Shown here: positions 16,277 to 24,211 of the stretch, piece after piece | How positions within the stretch are numbered: the first letter of the stretch is position 1 | How the letters are laid out: each line of letters opens with the position of its first letter | Assembly (NCBI GenBank): GCA_025457865.1 | Contig: JALOTP010000008.1 | Location: 1-50,822, forward strand | Source: Thermoplasmatota archaeon | GTDB lineage: Archaea; Thermoplasmatota; Penumbrarchaeia; Penumbrarchaeales; Penumbrarchaeaceae | DNA: 50,822 nt | Reading direction: 5' to 3' | Translations under genes and position numbers: made by a program | Notes under the pieces: generated by a model | Seen by the model: the letters and a program-made list of their open reading frames with translations, nothing else | What the model was told of the DNA's origin: nothing | Databases searched by the model: none

Positions 16277-19200
16277 ATGCACCCCACAAAAATGCAGCTC
16301 AGGGCCATGGTACTAAGCCTGGCCTTAAGCATTTCGCTCATGGGCCCATTGCTCACGGCATCGACAGCCCTGGAATTGCCCAAGGCGAAACCTAACGATA
16401 TCGTAGACGAGGATGTGGACATCGATACGACCTGGGACCCGTCAGGTTCGCCGTATATGGTCGGTTCTACCATACGGGTCCTGACCGGTGCGACGCTCAC
16501 TGTGATCCATGGGACCGAGGTCCATTTCTCTGAAGGTGCAGGCCTTATTGTGGAGGGCACTTTGAAAGCAGGAGATGAAGGCGGTGAGACCTGGTTCAAG
16601 CCAGCTGCAGGGGCCAACAACTGGAACGGGATAAGGTTCGATGGGACTTCGACCTGTGTATTCGAAAGGGTAGGTTCGACCTTTGCCAAGATCGGGTTCG
16701 ACCTCAACTCATCCGGACCTGTCTGGATCAGGAACTCTACCATCAGATACAGCGTCCACCCTTTGAAGTTGACCAATTCCTCCAGAGCAGCGGTCTCCAA
16801 CTCGACCCTTGTCTGGGATAACGTGAGGATCGTGGACCCAGGCAGTTCAGTCCTTACCTTCTCCTACCTGGAAGGGCTGACCGTGGACCATGCAGGTGCT
16901 CCAAGGGGAGGTCTGAGGGTCGAGGTCACGAACAAAGATGATGACCTTATGCTCAGTTATATCGTGAACCAGACCGGGGAGGTCCCACCATTCCTGCTCC
17001 AGGGGTTCACGATCAATTCTTCCGGCAGGGACCGTGCACCTGGGACCTACATCGTAGCTATGTCCGATGACCCCTTCACCCATTATGTGAACCTGACCCT
17101 TGAGCATAATGGAACGTTCAGTTCGAAGGTCACCTGGAGGTTCAACTGGCCGCCGGCTTTGACGAAAGTCCCAGTATCGATGAAAGCAATCGAGGACCAT
17201 CCGACCTATTATGGGACCGAGGTCCTGGACCGTAATGGAGCAGGTTCCGTTTCCCTGAACACATCGTCCTCCCATGTCACCTATGACGTTCGTAATAAGG
17301 AGCTTAAGTTCGATTATAGGGATGAGACCATATCGAACGAAACGGTACAACTTACGCTCGATGATGGATATGACCGGACCAATTATACCGTGGAGGTCCT
17401 TGTTTCCTTCTGGCCAGATAGTCCTAGGCTGGAGATAGATAACAGGTTCATCAAGGTCACCGAGGACATACCTGTTCACATCGAGCTTGAAATGACGGAC
17501 GAGGATACTCCTTTGGAACTACTGGATGTAGCAACGGAGGATCCCATGAACATCACATATATTTCCACGAATACGACCCTTTTAGCGGTCTTCCCTGATG
17601 GCGCAGCGCCCCAGTTCGAGATCAATGTTACCGTCACCGATGGGACATCGTACTCCGTCAAGGAGCTCGTTTTCATATTCACAGGGGTCTTCTATCCCCC
17701 TTATTTCAACGGCCTACCAACGGAACTTGTCCTTACAGAGGACACCCAGATGCTCTTCGACCTGACCCCGTTCATCATCGACCGGGACCTGAACGAAGGC
17801 ATATATCTAAAGGCCGACTCATTGAACGCCTCCCTGTTCTCGACAGGGGTCATATCTGACGAGATCTCACCTGGGAGAGAAGGTTACACCCTGCTCATAT
17901 CACCTCAAAAAGATGCATATGGGACCGGGAGGGTCTCTCTCACCCTTACCGATGAAGGGGGGCTGAACACGACCATAGAGACCGGGGTCCGAATAGACCC
18001 CTTGAACGACGCCCCCCTGCTCGATTCACCCAAGGTAGAACCATTGGAGGGGGCGACCTATCGCTTCCTGGTCACATATCTCGATGTGGATGGGGACCAG
18101 CCCGTGGACCTTTACGTTTCGGTCGATGGTACCCTTCTCCCGATGACCGGAGCGGACGATAGCGATACCGATCTGACGGACGGCAAGGTCTTCAAAGCGG
18201 TCATGGAGCTTGAACCTGGGAACCACAGTTACTCGTTCATAGGTTCGGACGGTCGGATAGCCAAGACCCTTGATGGTGGCTACTTCACCACACCCGAGGT
18301 CCTTCTCTATGATGAGCTACGGGGCTATGACGGCCTGCTCGGCATCTCAACGACCTCTGTGGGCAAGGGCCCTGTTCCGGTCCTTACGACCGGCGTAGCG
18401 ATCGATGGACAGGTCGAGGGTGCCGTATCGATAGGATGCTCCTTCAGATTGGATGTCGTCGGAAGGGAGATACGGACGTTCTTGGTAAGGGTGGAGATAA
18501 CGGAGTTCAGGAACGATATCATCGCACAGACCTCAAGGTTGTACAGACCCTCCGGGAGCACGATCATAGAGGTATCTGTCCCTTACTTCAACAGGACCAC
18601 TGGCGTACTGACTGTAACGCTAGACAGGAGCAGTATGGGAGTGAACCTTTCCATCTGGGCTGAGCTCGACCCGGACCTTGATTCTGACCAAGATGGGGTC
18701 CCTAACTTCCGGGACCGGTTTCCAGAGGACAGGAACGAATGGAACGATACCGATTCCGATGGCCAAGGGGACAATTCGGACGATGATGATGACGATGATG
18801 GTTTTCCCGATACCGTTGAGGTCTCTGCTGGATCTAACCCTCGTTCAGCTGCCTCGATCCCCAAGGATACGGATTCCGACGGGACCTTGGACTATCTTGA
18901 TGAGGACGATGACGGGGACGGAATGCCCGACGTTTGGGAGATCGTCCACCTACTTGACCCTCTTGACCCCTTGGATGCGGCCTTGGACCCTGATAAGGAC
19001 GCCCTGACCAACCTTGAAGAGTATCGCAGGGGTACGGACCCAAACATCAAAGAGGAGGAAGGGAACGAAGTGGCTACGATCGGGCTGATCATCCTCATAA
19101 TCGCTCTTGTTGTGGTGCTCCTTCTCATCGCAGCATTCCTGGTGATCAGGATGAACAGGAGGCCGACGTTCGAACTCGATGAGGGATTGGCCGAGACCGT

Positions 19201-19339
19201 AGATGATGAATGGGAGGTACAAGGGGAGCTGGAGAAAGAGGATGCTGTCGAATGCCCTGACTGCAAGGAGTACTATCCTTTTTGGACAGAGAAATGCCCC
19301 TTCTGCGGGAGCGAAAATCCCATGCAGGGGGAGGAATAG
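16277..19339 (+). CDS. Surface protein with cadherin-like and DxDxDG repeats, one membrane helix and a cytoplasmic zinc ribbon
   Basis: 1020 residues from ATG 16277, chosen because GGGAG lies 9 nt upstream and the TATA box puts transcription start after 16238. A signal peptide (MVLSLALSISLMGPLLTA) is followed by a beta-helix-like region (VEGTLKAGDEGGETWF, WNGIRFDG), then cadherin/Ig-like modules (VTEDIPVHIELEMTDEDTPL, LTEDTQMLFDLTPFIIDRD). DxDxDG calcium repeats at about 798-925 include an eight-Asp run. One membrane helix lies at about 933-957. The cytoplasmic tail is acidic and ends in a double-CxxC zinc ribbon (CPDC 993-996, CPFC 1007-1010). The first parts suggest a calcium-dependent surface protein. 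The zinc ribbon suggests an inside partner, which is inference. A short-chain dehydrogenase gene follows after 2 nt and probably shares the transcript. Confidence 0.85.
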   Translation: MHPTKMQLRAMVLSLALSISLMGPLLTASTALELPKAKPNDIVDEDVDIDTTWDPSGSPYMVGSTIRVLTGATLTVIHGTEVHFSEGAGLIVEGTLKAGDEGGETWFKPAAGANNWNGIRFDGTSTCVFERVGSTFAKIGFDLNSSGPVWIRNSTIRYSVHPLKLTNSSRAAVSNSTLVWDNVRIVDPGSSVLTFSYLEGLTVDHAGAPRGGLRVEVTNKDDDLMLSYIVNQTGEVPPFLLQGFTINSSGRDRAPGTYIVAMSDDPFTHYVNLTLEHNGTFSSKVTWRFNWPPALTKVPVSMKAIEDHPTYYGTEVLDRNGAGSVSLNTSSSHVTYDVRNKELKFDYRDETISNETVQLTLDDGYDRTNYTVEVLVSFWPDSPRLEIDNRFIKVTEDIPVHIELEMTDEDTPLELLDVATEDPMNITYISTNTTLLAVFPDGAAPQFEINVTVTDGTSYSVKELVFIFTGVFYPPYFNGLPTELVLTEDTQMLFDLTPFIIDRDLNEGIYLKADSLNASLFSTGVISDEISPGREGYTLLISPQKDAYGTGRVSLTLTDEGGLNTTIETGVRIDPLNDAPLLDSPKVEPLEGATYRFLVTYLDVDGDQPVDLYVSVDGTLLPMTGADDSDTDLTDGKVFKAVMELEPGNHSYSFIGSDGRIAKTLDGGYFTTPEVLLYDELRGYDGLLGISTTSVGKGPVPVLTTGVAIDGQVEGAVSIGCSFRLDVVGREIRTFLVRVEITEFRNDIIAQTSRLYRPSGSTIIEVSVPYFNRTTGVLTVTLDRSSMGVNLSIWAELDPDLDSDQDGVPNFRDRFPEDRNEWNDTDSDGQGDNSDDDDDDDGFPDTVEVSAGSNPRSAASIPKDTDSDGTLDYLDEDDDGDGMPDVWEIVHLLDPLDPLDAALDPDKDALTNLEEYRRGTDPNIKEEEGNEVATIGLIILIIALVVVLLLIAAFLVIRMNRRPTFELDEGLAETVDDEWEVQGELEKEDAVECPDCKEYYPFWTEKCPFCGSENPMQGEE

Positions 19340-19341
19340 GT

Positions 19342-20130
19342 TTGACCGGAAGAATGTTGACCTATCAATGCGATGGCGGGGTAGGTATCCCTGGCCTTCT
19401 AAGGGGAAGGAAGGTCCTGGTAACAGGTGGGTCAAGGGGCATTGGTGCTTCCGTTGTCAGGGCATGCGCCGCTTCCTCTGCCCAGGTAGGGTTCACCTAT
19501 ATCGAGAACGATGATGCCGCTTCTGTCCTGGTCGATGAACTGGGCGATGGTTCTTTAAGGTCGTTCAGATCGGACACTACGGACGAGACATCCATGAGGT
19601 CCGTTGTCAAGGACCTTGACGGTTCGGGCGATATCAGAGGCATCCACGGTCTCGTATGCTGCGCAGGTATCTACAACAGGAGGAGCTTCAAGGAACTTGG
19701 TCCAGACGATTGGGCCCGAACGATGAGGGTGAACCTGGAAGGCGCTTATACTGCCATCAGGTCGGTCCTGCCAAATATGAAAAGAGGGTCCATCGTCCTG
19801 GTATCCTCGCAGATAGCGTTCAGAGGCACACGGCACGGGGCCGACTATGCCGCATCCAAGGCGGGCATCTTAGGCCTCACAAGGTCCCTTGCGTTGGAAC
19901 TGGCCCCTGATATCAGGGTGAATGCTGTATCCCCCGGGTTCATCGATACTGACCTCATCTCCTCCGATACACCGGAAAAAAGGAGAGAAAGGGGGAAGGA
20001 AGTGCCCCTTGGAAGGGTGGGTTCCCCCATGGAAGTGGCCAGTGGTGTGCTGTACCTCCTTTCAGACCTATCCAGTTATTCGACCGGTACTACCCTTGAC
20101 ATGAGCGGCGGATTGACAATGGGTCATTGA
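19342..20130 (+). CDS. Short-chain dehydrogenase/reductase, FabG-like
   Basis: 262 residues from TTG 19342, which has a strong GGGGGAGG site 7 nt upstream. ATG 19354 is the alternative. It is a classical SDR with Rossmann glycine motif TGGSRGIG, VCCAGIY in place of NNAG, catalytic Ser (VLVSSQIAF), YxxxK (ADYAASKAG) and the C-terminal SPGFIDTDL segment. It resembles FabG-type 3-oxoacyl reductases or other NAD(P)H-dependent alcohol/ketone reductases; the substrate cannot be told. The N-terminus has about 10-15 extra residues before the Rossmann fold. It follows the zinc-ribbon surface protein gene within 2 nt, so it is translationally coupled or at least cotranscribed. Its 3' end overlaps the convergent anchored-protein gene by 7 nt. 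Confidence 0.88.
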   Translation: MTGRMLTYQCDGGVGIPGLLRGRKVLVTGGSRGIGASVVRACAASSAQVGFTYIENDDAASVLVDELGDGSLRSFRSDTTDETSMRSVVKDLDGSGDIRGIHGLVCCAGIYNRRSFKELGPDDWARTMRVNLEGAYTAIRSVLPNMKRGSIVLVSSQIAFRGTRHGADYAASKAGILGLTRSLALELAPDIRVNAVSPGFIDTDLISSDTPEKRRERGKEVPLGRVGSPMEVASGVLYLLSDLSSYSTGTTLDMSGGLTMGH

Positions 20131-20915
20131 GGAATGACAAAGCTCCCGGAGATGCCGAAACAATCGAAGGTGACCGCCCTGTCCATGAACGCTAAGGAAA
20201 GAATGGCGGCAGTAGGGACGCTAATGGTGCATTTACCTACCCCGGTGGACCCGGTGATGACAAGTGAATCAATAGTGACCTTGTAGGTCCCTGTGGATAG
20301 GACAAGGTCCGCTGAAGTTCTAATTATCCCAAGGTCGAGCCTCTCGTCCATCTTGACCTTAAGGTCCATTTTCAGTATCATATAGCCCTTGAGGGTCGGT
20401 GTCACCGTAACATTGGTGACCGTGAGGTTCCGTAGGGAGGATGCTATGGAAGATATATCGAAGGTCGAGGTCACCTTGCGGTCGATATCGATGATCCCCA
20501 ATAACTCGAATTCCGCCCTTCCTTTGACATCAACGCACCCGTCCGCCATCATCGACCTGAATGCCCGTTCCGAGACCGAACCGGTCGCTTTCTCTCCATC
20601 GAAGGAAAGCCTCTCCGTCCCGTTCCCGTGAACGATTTCCACTGTCCTTCCGAGACGGCCCTTAGGAGCATGTACATCAAGGTCCACGGACACATTGCAT
20701 ACATCGCCAGCTATCCTCACATCTACCCTTTCGACCTTCGCTCCTGCCGACCTTAACTGACCCCATACCAGAAATGATGTCAAAAAGGCGATCGTCACAA
20801 GCAGGACCACTAGGACCACAGCGACGGTCCAGGGCCTGGTCCTTTGGCCTTTGGAGCCTGGCCCCTTTGGAAGGTCTCTGGGCGATGTTCTCGATAGGGA
20901 CCTCCTCTCAACCAT
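20124..20915 (-). CDS. Membrane-anchored protein with an LEA/WHy-like beta domain, unknown function
   Basis: 263 residues. A basic cytoplasmic N-terminus (about 30 residues) is followed by one helix (WTVAVVLVVLLVTIAFLTSFLVW) and an external beta-rich domain. Features such as the NVTVTPTLKGYMILKMDLKVKM strand pair and STGTYKVTIDSLVITGS resemble LEA_2/WHy-type domains. This is a weak resemblance and no function is claimed. Three Cys residues lie in the external part (VCNVS, DGCVD, KCTIS), plus one near the end. The start overlaps the stop of the upstream SDR gene by 8 nt, so it is cotranscribed and probably translationally coupled. This suggests a membrane- or lipid-linked role together with that reductase. 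Confidence 0.7.
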   Translation of the reverse strand: MVERRSLSRTSPRDLPKGPGSKGQRTRPWTVAVVLVVLLVTIAFLTSFLVWGQLRSAGAKVERVDVRIAGDVCNVSVDLDVHAPKGRLGRTVEIVHGNGTERLSFDGEKATGSVSERAFRSMMADGCVDVKGRAEFELLGIIDIDRKVTSTFDISSIASSLRNLTVTNVTVTPTLKGYMILKMDLKVKMDERLDLGIIRTSADLVLSTGTYKVTIDSLVITGSTGVGKCTISVPTAAILSLAFMDRAVTFDCFGISGSFVIPQ

Positions 20916-21696
20916 AGAGCTTCCTCCTCAGATACCACCTGACGATCGGTCCGGCCGGTCCCACGACCAGGCGAAGGAACCTGCCCATCGCCGTCGGGTA
21001 GATCATTGCCCTGCCATCCTTGATACCCTTTATCACTGAACGAGCCACCTTGTCAGCGCTTATGGCCCCTCCCACCCCAACCATCCTCCTCAGAGGCTCT
21101 GGTCGTCTTGTGAGCTCCTGTTCGAGCTGGGGAGTGTCCGTATCTGGTGGAAAGACGGTCCCGACCCTGATACCTCTGCCATACAGTTCTAGTGATAGGG
21201 CCTCTGAGAGACCAACTATCCCAAATTTGCTCGCCCCATAGGCGGAATACCCATAGAGACCGACAATACCCGCAATACTTGATATATTGGCGATATAACC
21301 CGGAGACCTCATCAAGGGAACGAAATATTTGCATGAGTTGATGGCGCCTAGCAGGTTCGTACCCAAAGTCGCCTCTATTTCCTGCTGGGTCTGTTCAAGA
21401 AGGGGAACGGGATGTACGACGCCAGCTGAATTTACAAGGATGTCCACAGATATGCCCTTCTCCTTCATTTCCCTTACAGCGGCAGATAGTGAAACTGGGT
21501 CTGTGACATTTGCTGTTATGACGAGCTTCTTTCCCTTGATTGTCAGGGCAGCTGCCTCCGCCTTCACTTTGTCCCTGGCAAGGACGATGACGAAGGCTCC
21601 TTCCTCAGATAGCTTCTTTGCAATGGCCAGACCTATCCCGCTGGACCCTCCGGTGATGAGGGCCGTTCTGCCGGATAGGTCCTTCATAAATGTCAT
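20908..21696 (-). CDS. Short-chain dehydrogenase resembling 3-ketodihydrosphingosine reductase
   Basis: 262 residues. It is a classical SDR: ITGGSSGIG nucleotide motif, VNSAGV, catalytic Ser (ANISSIAG), YGASK, and VFPPDTDTPQLEQE after the sixth strand. That last segment is characteristic of the KDSR branch (PPDTDTP), where most SDRs have PGxxxT. The C-terminus is hydrophobic and basic (FLRLVVGPAGPIVRWYLRRK), as expected for an enzyme that lies on the membrane. A TATA-like box is at 21734-21745 and GGTGG precedes ATG 21696. The downstream gene encodes a membrane-anchored protein and overlaps it. Likely activity is reduction of a keto-lipid or related hydrophobic substrate; true sphingoid activity is unproven. 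Confidence 0.85.
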   Translation of the reverse strand: MTFMKDLSGRTALITGGSSGIGLAIAKKLSEEGAFVIVLARDKVKAEAAALTIKGKKLVITANVTDPVSLSAAVREMKEKGISVDILVNSAGVVHPVPLLEQTQQEIEATLGTNLLGAINSCKYFVPLMRSPGYIANISSIAGIVGLYGYSAYGASKFGIVGLSEALSLELYGRGIRVGTVFPPDTDTPQLEQELTRRPEPLRRMVGVGGAISADKVARSVIKGIKDGRAMIYPTAMGRFLRLVVGPAGPIVRWYLRRKLYG

Positions 21697-21733
21697 CTAT
21701 CCACCTATTTTCCCACATGATTGCATAGATGGT

Positions 21734-21745
21734 TAATATAATATG
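21734..21745 (-). promoter_or_regulatory. TATA-like box of the KDSR-like SDR operon
   Basis: The minus-strand sequence ATATTATATTAA lies about 40 nt before ATG 21696, at suitable distance for a short leader. Confidence 0.5.
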
Positions 21746-21772
21746 GTCCACAAACTTGGGAGGATTAAGGGC

Positions 21773-22258
21773 TCAGAGCTCGAGCTCGTACCTCTCCTCC
21801 ACAAGGTCAAGTCCCCACGATCTATGGGCTTTCCTTTCGACCTTTTTAAAACCGCTCCTTTCATAGATCCTTATGGCATCCCAGAGAGTATCGACGGTCC
21901 AGAGGACGATCCTCTTGTATCCTTTCTCCCTGGCGAAGGCGATCAGTTCGTTCATCAGCTGTCTGCCCAGGCCTTTGCCTCTGAGCTCGGGTTCCAGATA
22001 GAACCACCTTAACTGTGCCGCGGACCCATCCACCCTAGCTAGAGCCAGGCTCCCTCTGACGATCCCATCCCCTTCGACTATCCACAGCCTTTCGTCCTCC
22101 CTCTTCCTGAGGACGAGTTCGGAAAGTGGAGCGGCCACATAGGCCTCGAACTCCTCATTGAACCTATGCTCTTTCCAGTAGTATTCCGCATGCATGAGCA
22201 CTATCTTGCCTATATCACCGGGCCGGACCTCCGTTCTTATAGAGATTAAAGCAGCCAT
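21773..22258 (-). CDS. GNAT family N-acetyltransferase
   Basis: 161 residues. The acetyl-CoA binding motif A is visible as RWFYLEPELRGKGLGRQLM (R/Q-x-x-G-x-G). The C-terminal half has LWTVDTLWDAIRIYERSGFKKVE, a typical motif B. The length fits a single-domain GNAT. The substrate is unknown; sequences of this sort are often amino-acid or small-molecule acetyltransferases, sometimes fused to MarR. It begins 9 nt after the M28 peptidase stop on the same strand and so belongs to that transcript. Confidence 0.85.
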   Translation of the reverse strand: MAALISIRTEVRPGDIGKIVLMHAEYYWKEHRFNEEFEAYVAAPLSELVLRKREDERLWIVEGDGIVRGSLALARVDGSAAQLRWFYLEPELRGKGLGRQLMNELIAFAREKGYKRIVLWTVDTLWDAIRIYERSGFKKVERKAHRSWGLDLVEERYELEL

Positions 22259-22267
22259 AATGATACC

Positions 22268-23668
22268 TTATGTAGCCGCATAGAGGGCATAGGAACCTAT
22301 TATCCTCCCGCATATCTGGAGCGATTCCTCGTTCAGTTGTGTGATGTCGTCCTTATATGTATGGTACTCCGCGCTCCCTGAGCCCCATCCACCCATTGCA
22401 GGATGCCCTGCCTCAACAAAGGGCCAATGGTCCGATCCGGCCCAGTACATATCGTCCTGGACAATGCTTATGGAATACTTCCTCAGCTCTGGTTCCCTGT
22501 CCAGGAGCTGGGATTTCAAAGAGTTCAGAACAGGTATGGATGAATTGGCGGTCGTCGTCATGGTGACCCGGAGCGCTTCCCTGTCCGCATGGGGCATATC
22601 GAAGTTCATGTAGAGATCCACGCAGCGGTCCAATTCGGCCTCATTTGCCAGATAGTACATTATCGAACCGTACAACCCCTCTTCCTCCCCTCCGAAGGTC
22701 AGGAACCTGATGGTCCTCTCCGGTCTGTATCCCGCAAGGGACCTTGCCATGCCCAGTACGGATGCGACGCCTACGGTGTTGTCAACAACGCCCACTGTAT
22801 TGTAGCAGGTATCATGATGGGCACCCAGAACGACCATCCTGTCGGGCTCTTTAGAACCTTTTATGTCCCCGACAACGACATTGAGGCTTTTCATGCCTAT
22901 CTGCACATTTATGTCCAATCTCAGCTTATGCGTCATGGTTTTAGAGAGCATCTCGTTCCCAACATCTTTAGAGACCATGAAGAACGGGATATCTGGATAA
23001 TCCTGTCCCGGCTCGGGCGCCATTGTCGATTTGAAGAACGGCAGGTAACCGACCTCCTCCCCCTGGAAAAGGTTCTGGAGGACCAAAGCTTCCGCTCCGC
23101 TCTGGTAAGCGATATCGAAGAGGTCGTTATTATGGGGGCTCTCGGCCGTCTGTTCCACGAAGGCTGCCCTTCCGCTCGCTGCGGAAAAGGCGGCCGCATC
23201 GTTCCCGTCCCCGACATTCACTATCTCCAGGTCATCCCTGAAATTGTTCCAGGTCGTTGATCCTGAGAATCCTTGGATTACATAGTCCTCTATGTGCCTG
23301 AACTCCTTCTGCTCCCCTCCGACCTTGGGCAATCTCATCATAGGACCGTATTCTATGATGGAGACCGATACCTCATTGACCGAAAAGAGCATGTGATCGT
23401 ATTTCTCGATATTGACATCGACAAGACCCGCTTCCTTGAACTGGGATGCGATGTAAGAACATGCTTCATACTCGCTCTGACTGCCTGTCATCCTTGGACC
23501 GTTCGAGATGAGCGTCTCGACATCGGTCCTGGCCATTCTCACATCGAAACCTATGAGGACATAGTCCCTGTCGCCCCCCAGTATGGTCCCTGCGTTAAGG
23601 GCGATGGCTGCGACCACGATAACGACCATGACGGCCGCGGCCGATGCCAGGACTACCCTCCTGTCCAT
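22268..23668 (-). CDS. Membrane-anchored M28 family zinc aminopeptidase
   Basis: 466 residues. An N-terminal helix (VVLASAAAVMVVIVVAAIAL) is a signal anchor or signal peptide. A PA-like insert (residues about 150-240) precedes the catalytic domain. Zinc ligands of family M28 are all visible: His and Asp in GAHHDTC and VVDNTVG, Glu-Glu in GGEEEGLYGS, Asp in MNFDMP, and the last His in EYHTYKDD. It probably removes N-terminal residues from peptides outside the cell and so feeds peptide uptake. ATG 23668 lies about 27 nt from a TATA-like box and has no Shine-Dalgarno site, so the mRNA is probably leaderless. A GNAT gene follows after 9 nt. Confidence 0.92.
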   Translation of the reverse strand: MDRRVVLASAAAVMVVIVVAAIALNAGTILGGDRDYVLIGFDVRMARTDVETLISNGPRMTGSQSEYEACSYIASQFKEAGLVDVNIEKYDHMLFSVNEVSVSIIEYGPMMRLPKVGGEQKEFRHIEDYVIQGFSGSTTWNNFRDDLEIVNVGDGNDAAAFSAASGRAAFVEQTAESPHNNDLFDIAYQSGAEALVLQNLFQGEEVGYLPFFKSTMAPEPGQDYPDIPFFMVSKDVGNEMLSKTMTHKLRLDINVQIGMKSLNVVVGDIKGSKEPDRMVVLGAHHDTCYNTVGVVDNTVGVASVLGMARSLAGYRPERTIRFLTFGGEEEGLYGSIMYYLANEAELDRCVDLYMNFDMPHADREALRVTMTTTANSSIPVLNSLKSQLLDREPELRKYSISIVQDDMYWAGSDHWPFVEAGHPAMGGWGSGSAEYHTYKDDITQLNEESLQICGRIIGSYALYAAT

Positions 23669-23686
23669 GGGAGGCCATCTGCTTGT

Positions 23687-23705
23687 GGATAGATAAAACC
23701 TATCC
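23687..23705 (-). promoter_or_regulatory. TATA box inside a 6-bp inverted repeat (possible operator) of the M28 gene
   Basis: GGATAG (23687-23692) and CTATCC (23700-23705) form a perfect inverted repeat around ATAAAAC, which on the minus strand is the TATA-like box GTTTTAT about 27 nt before ATG 23668. A repressor bound here would block TBP. Confidence 0.4.
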
Positions 23706-23804
23706 GTGAGGTCCTAAGAGCTAACATTTCAGGTGTAGGCGATATCAATAAGTAGTCTCGTCACGGATGATGACCTGACCGGGAGCGGTCCGGGAAAGGT
23801 GACG

Positions 23805-24155
23805 ATGATGAAGGTGTGCGATATCTACAAGGGAGCAGCGAGCGAGGGAAAGGAGAAGCATGTGCCGCAGATAGAGGTCCACAAGGGCGAGGGAAAGGGC
23901 GGCAAGGACATAGTCAAGATAGTGGTCGGCAAGGATGTCCCCCATCCGAACCTTGTGGAACACCATATCGTGTGGGCACAGCTCATGGGCGTGAAGGCCA
24001 ACGGTCTGGTGATAGACCTCGGTAAGGTCAATTTCGCACCGGCCTACACGGAACCCAGTGCCTGCTTCCATGTTCCATTAGGGGATTTCAAGTCGCTCAT
24101 AGCGACCTCATACTGCAACATACACGGGGTATGGGAAAGCTCGGTGGACCTCTGA
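23805..24155 (+). CDS. Superoxide reductase (neelaredoxin type, one iron centre)
   Basis: 116 residues from ATG 23805; GTG 23799 and ATG 23808 are alternatives around the AGGTGA site. It reduces superoxide to hydrogen peroxide without making O2, a defence of anaerobes. All iron ligands are present: His19 in EKHVP, His47 in DVPHPN, His53 in VEHHI, Cys104 and His107 in SYCNIHG. Glu17 and Lys18 match the conserved active-site pair. There is no desulforedoxin domain at the N-terminus, so it is the neelaredoxin class. It stands alone, divergent from the M28 gene and convergent with the next surface protein. Confidence 0.95.
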   Translation: MMKVCDIYKGAASEGKEKHVPQIEVHKGEGKGGKDIVKIVVGKDVPHPNLVEHHIVWAQLMGVKANGLVIDLGKVNFAPAYTEPSACFHVPLGDFKSLIATSYCNIHGVWESSVDL

Positions 24156-24211
24156 AGGTATAGGACAGTAGAAAACATCGTATCTGAACGATGATGCTTA
24201 ATGAGCCACAG

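Noticed and set aside
22589..23260. Long plus-strand ORF opposite the M28 peptidase gene
   Set aside because: It is the mirror of a real gene with intact catalytic motifs. Its translation is low in typical protein features and has no ribosome-binding site.
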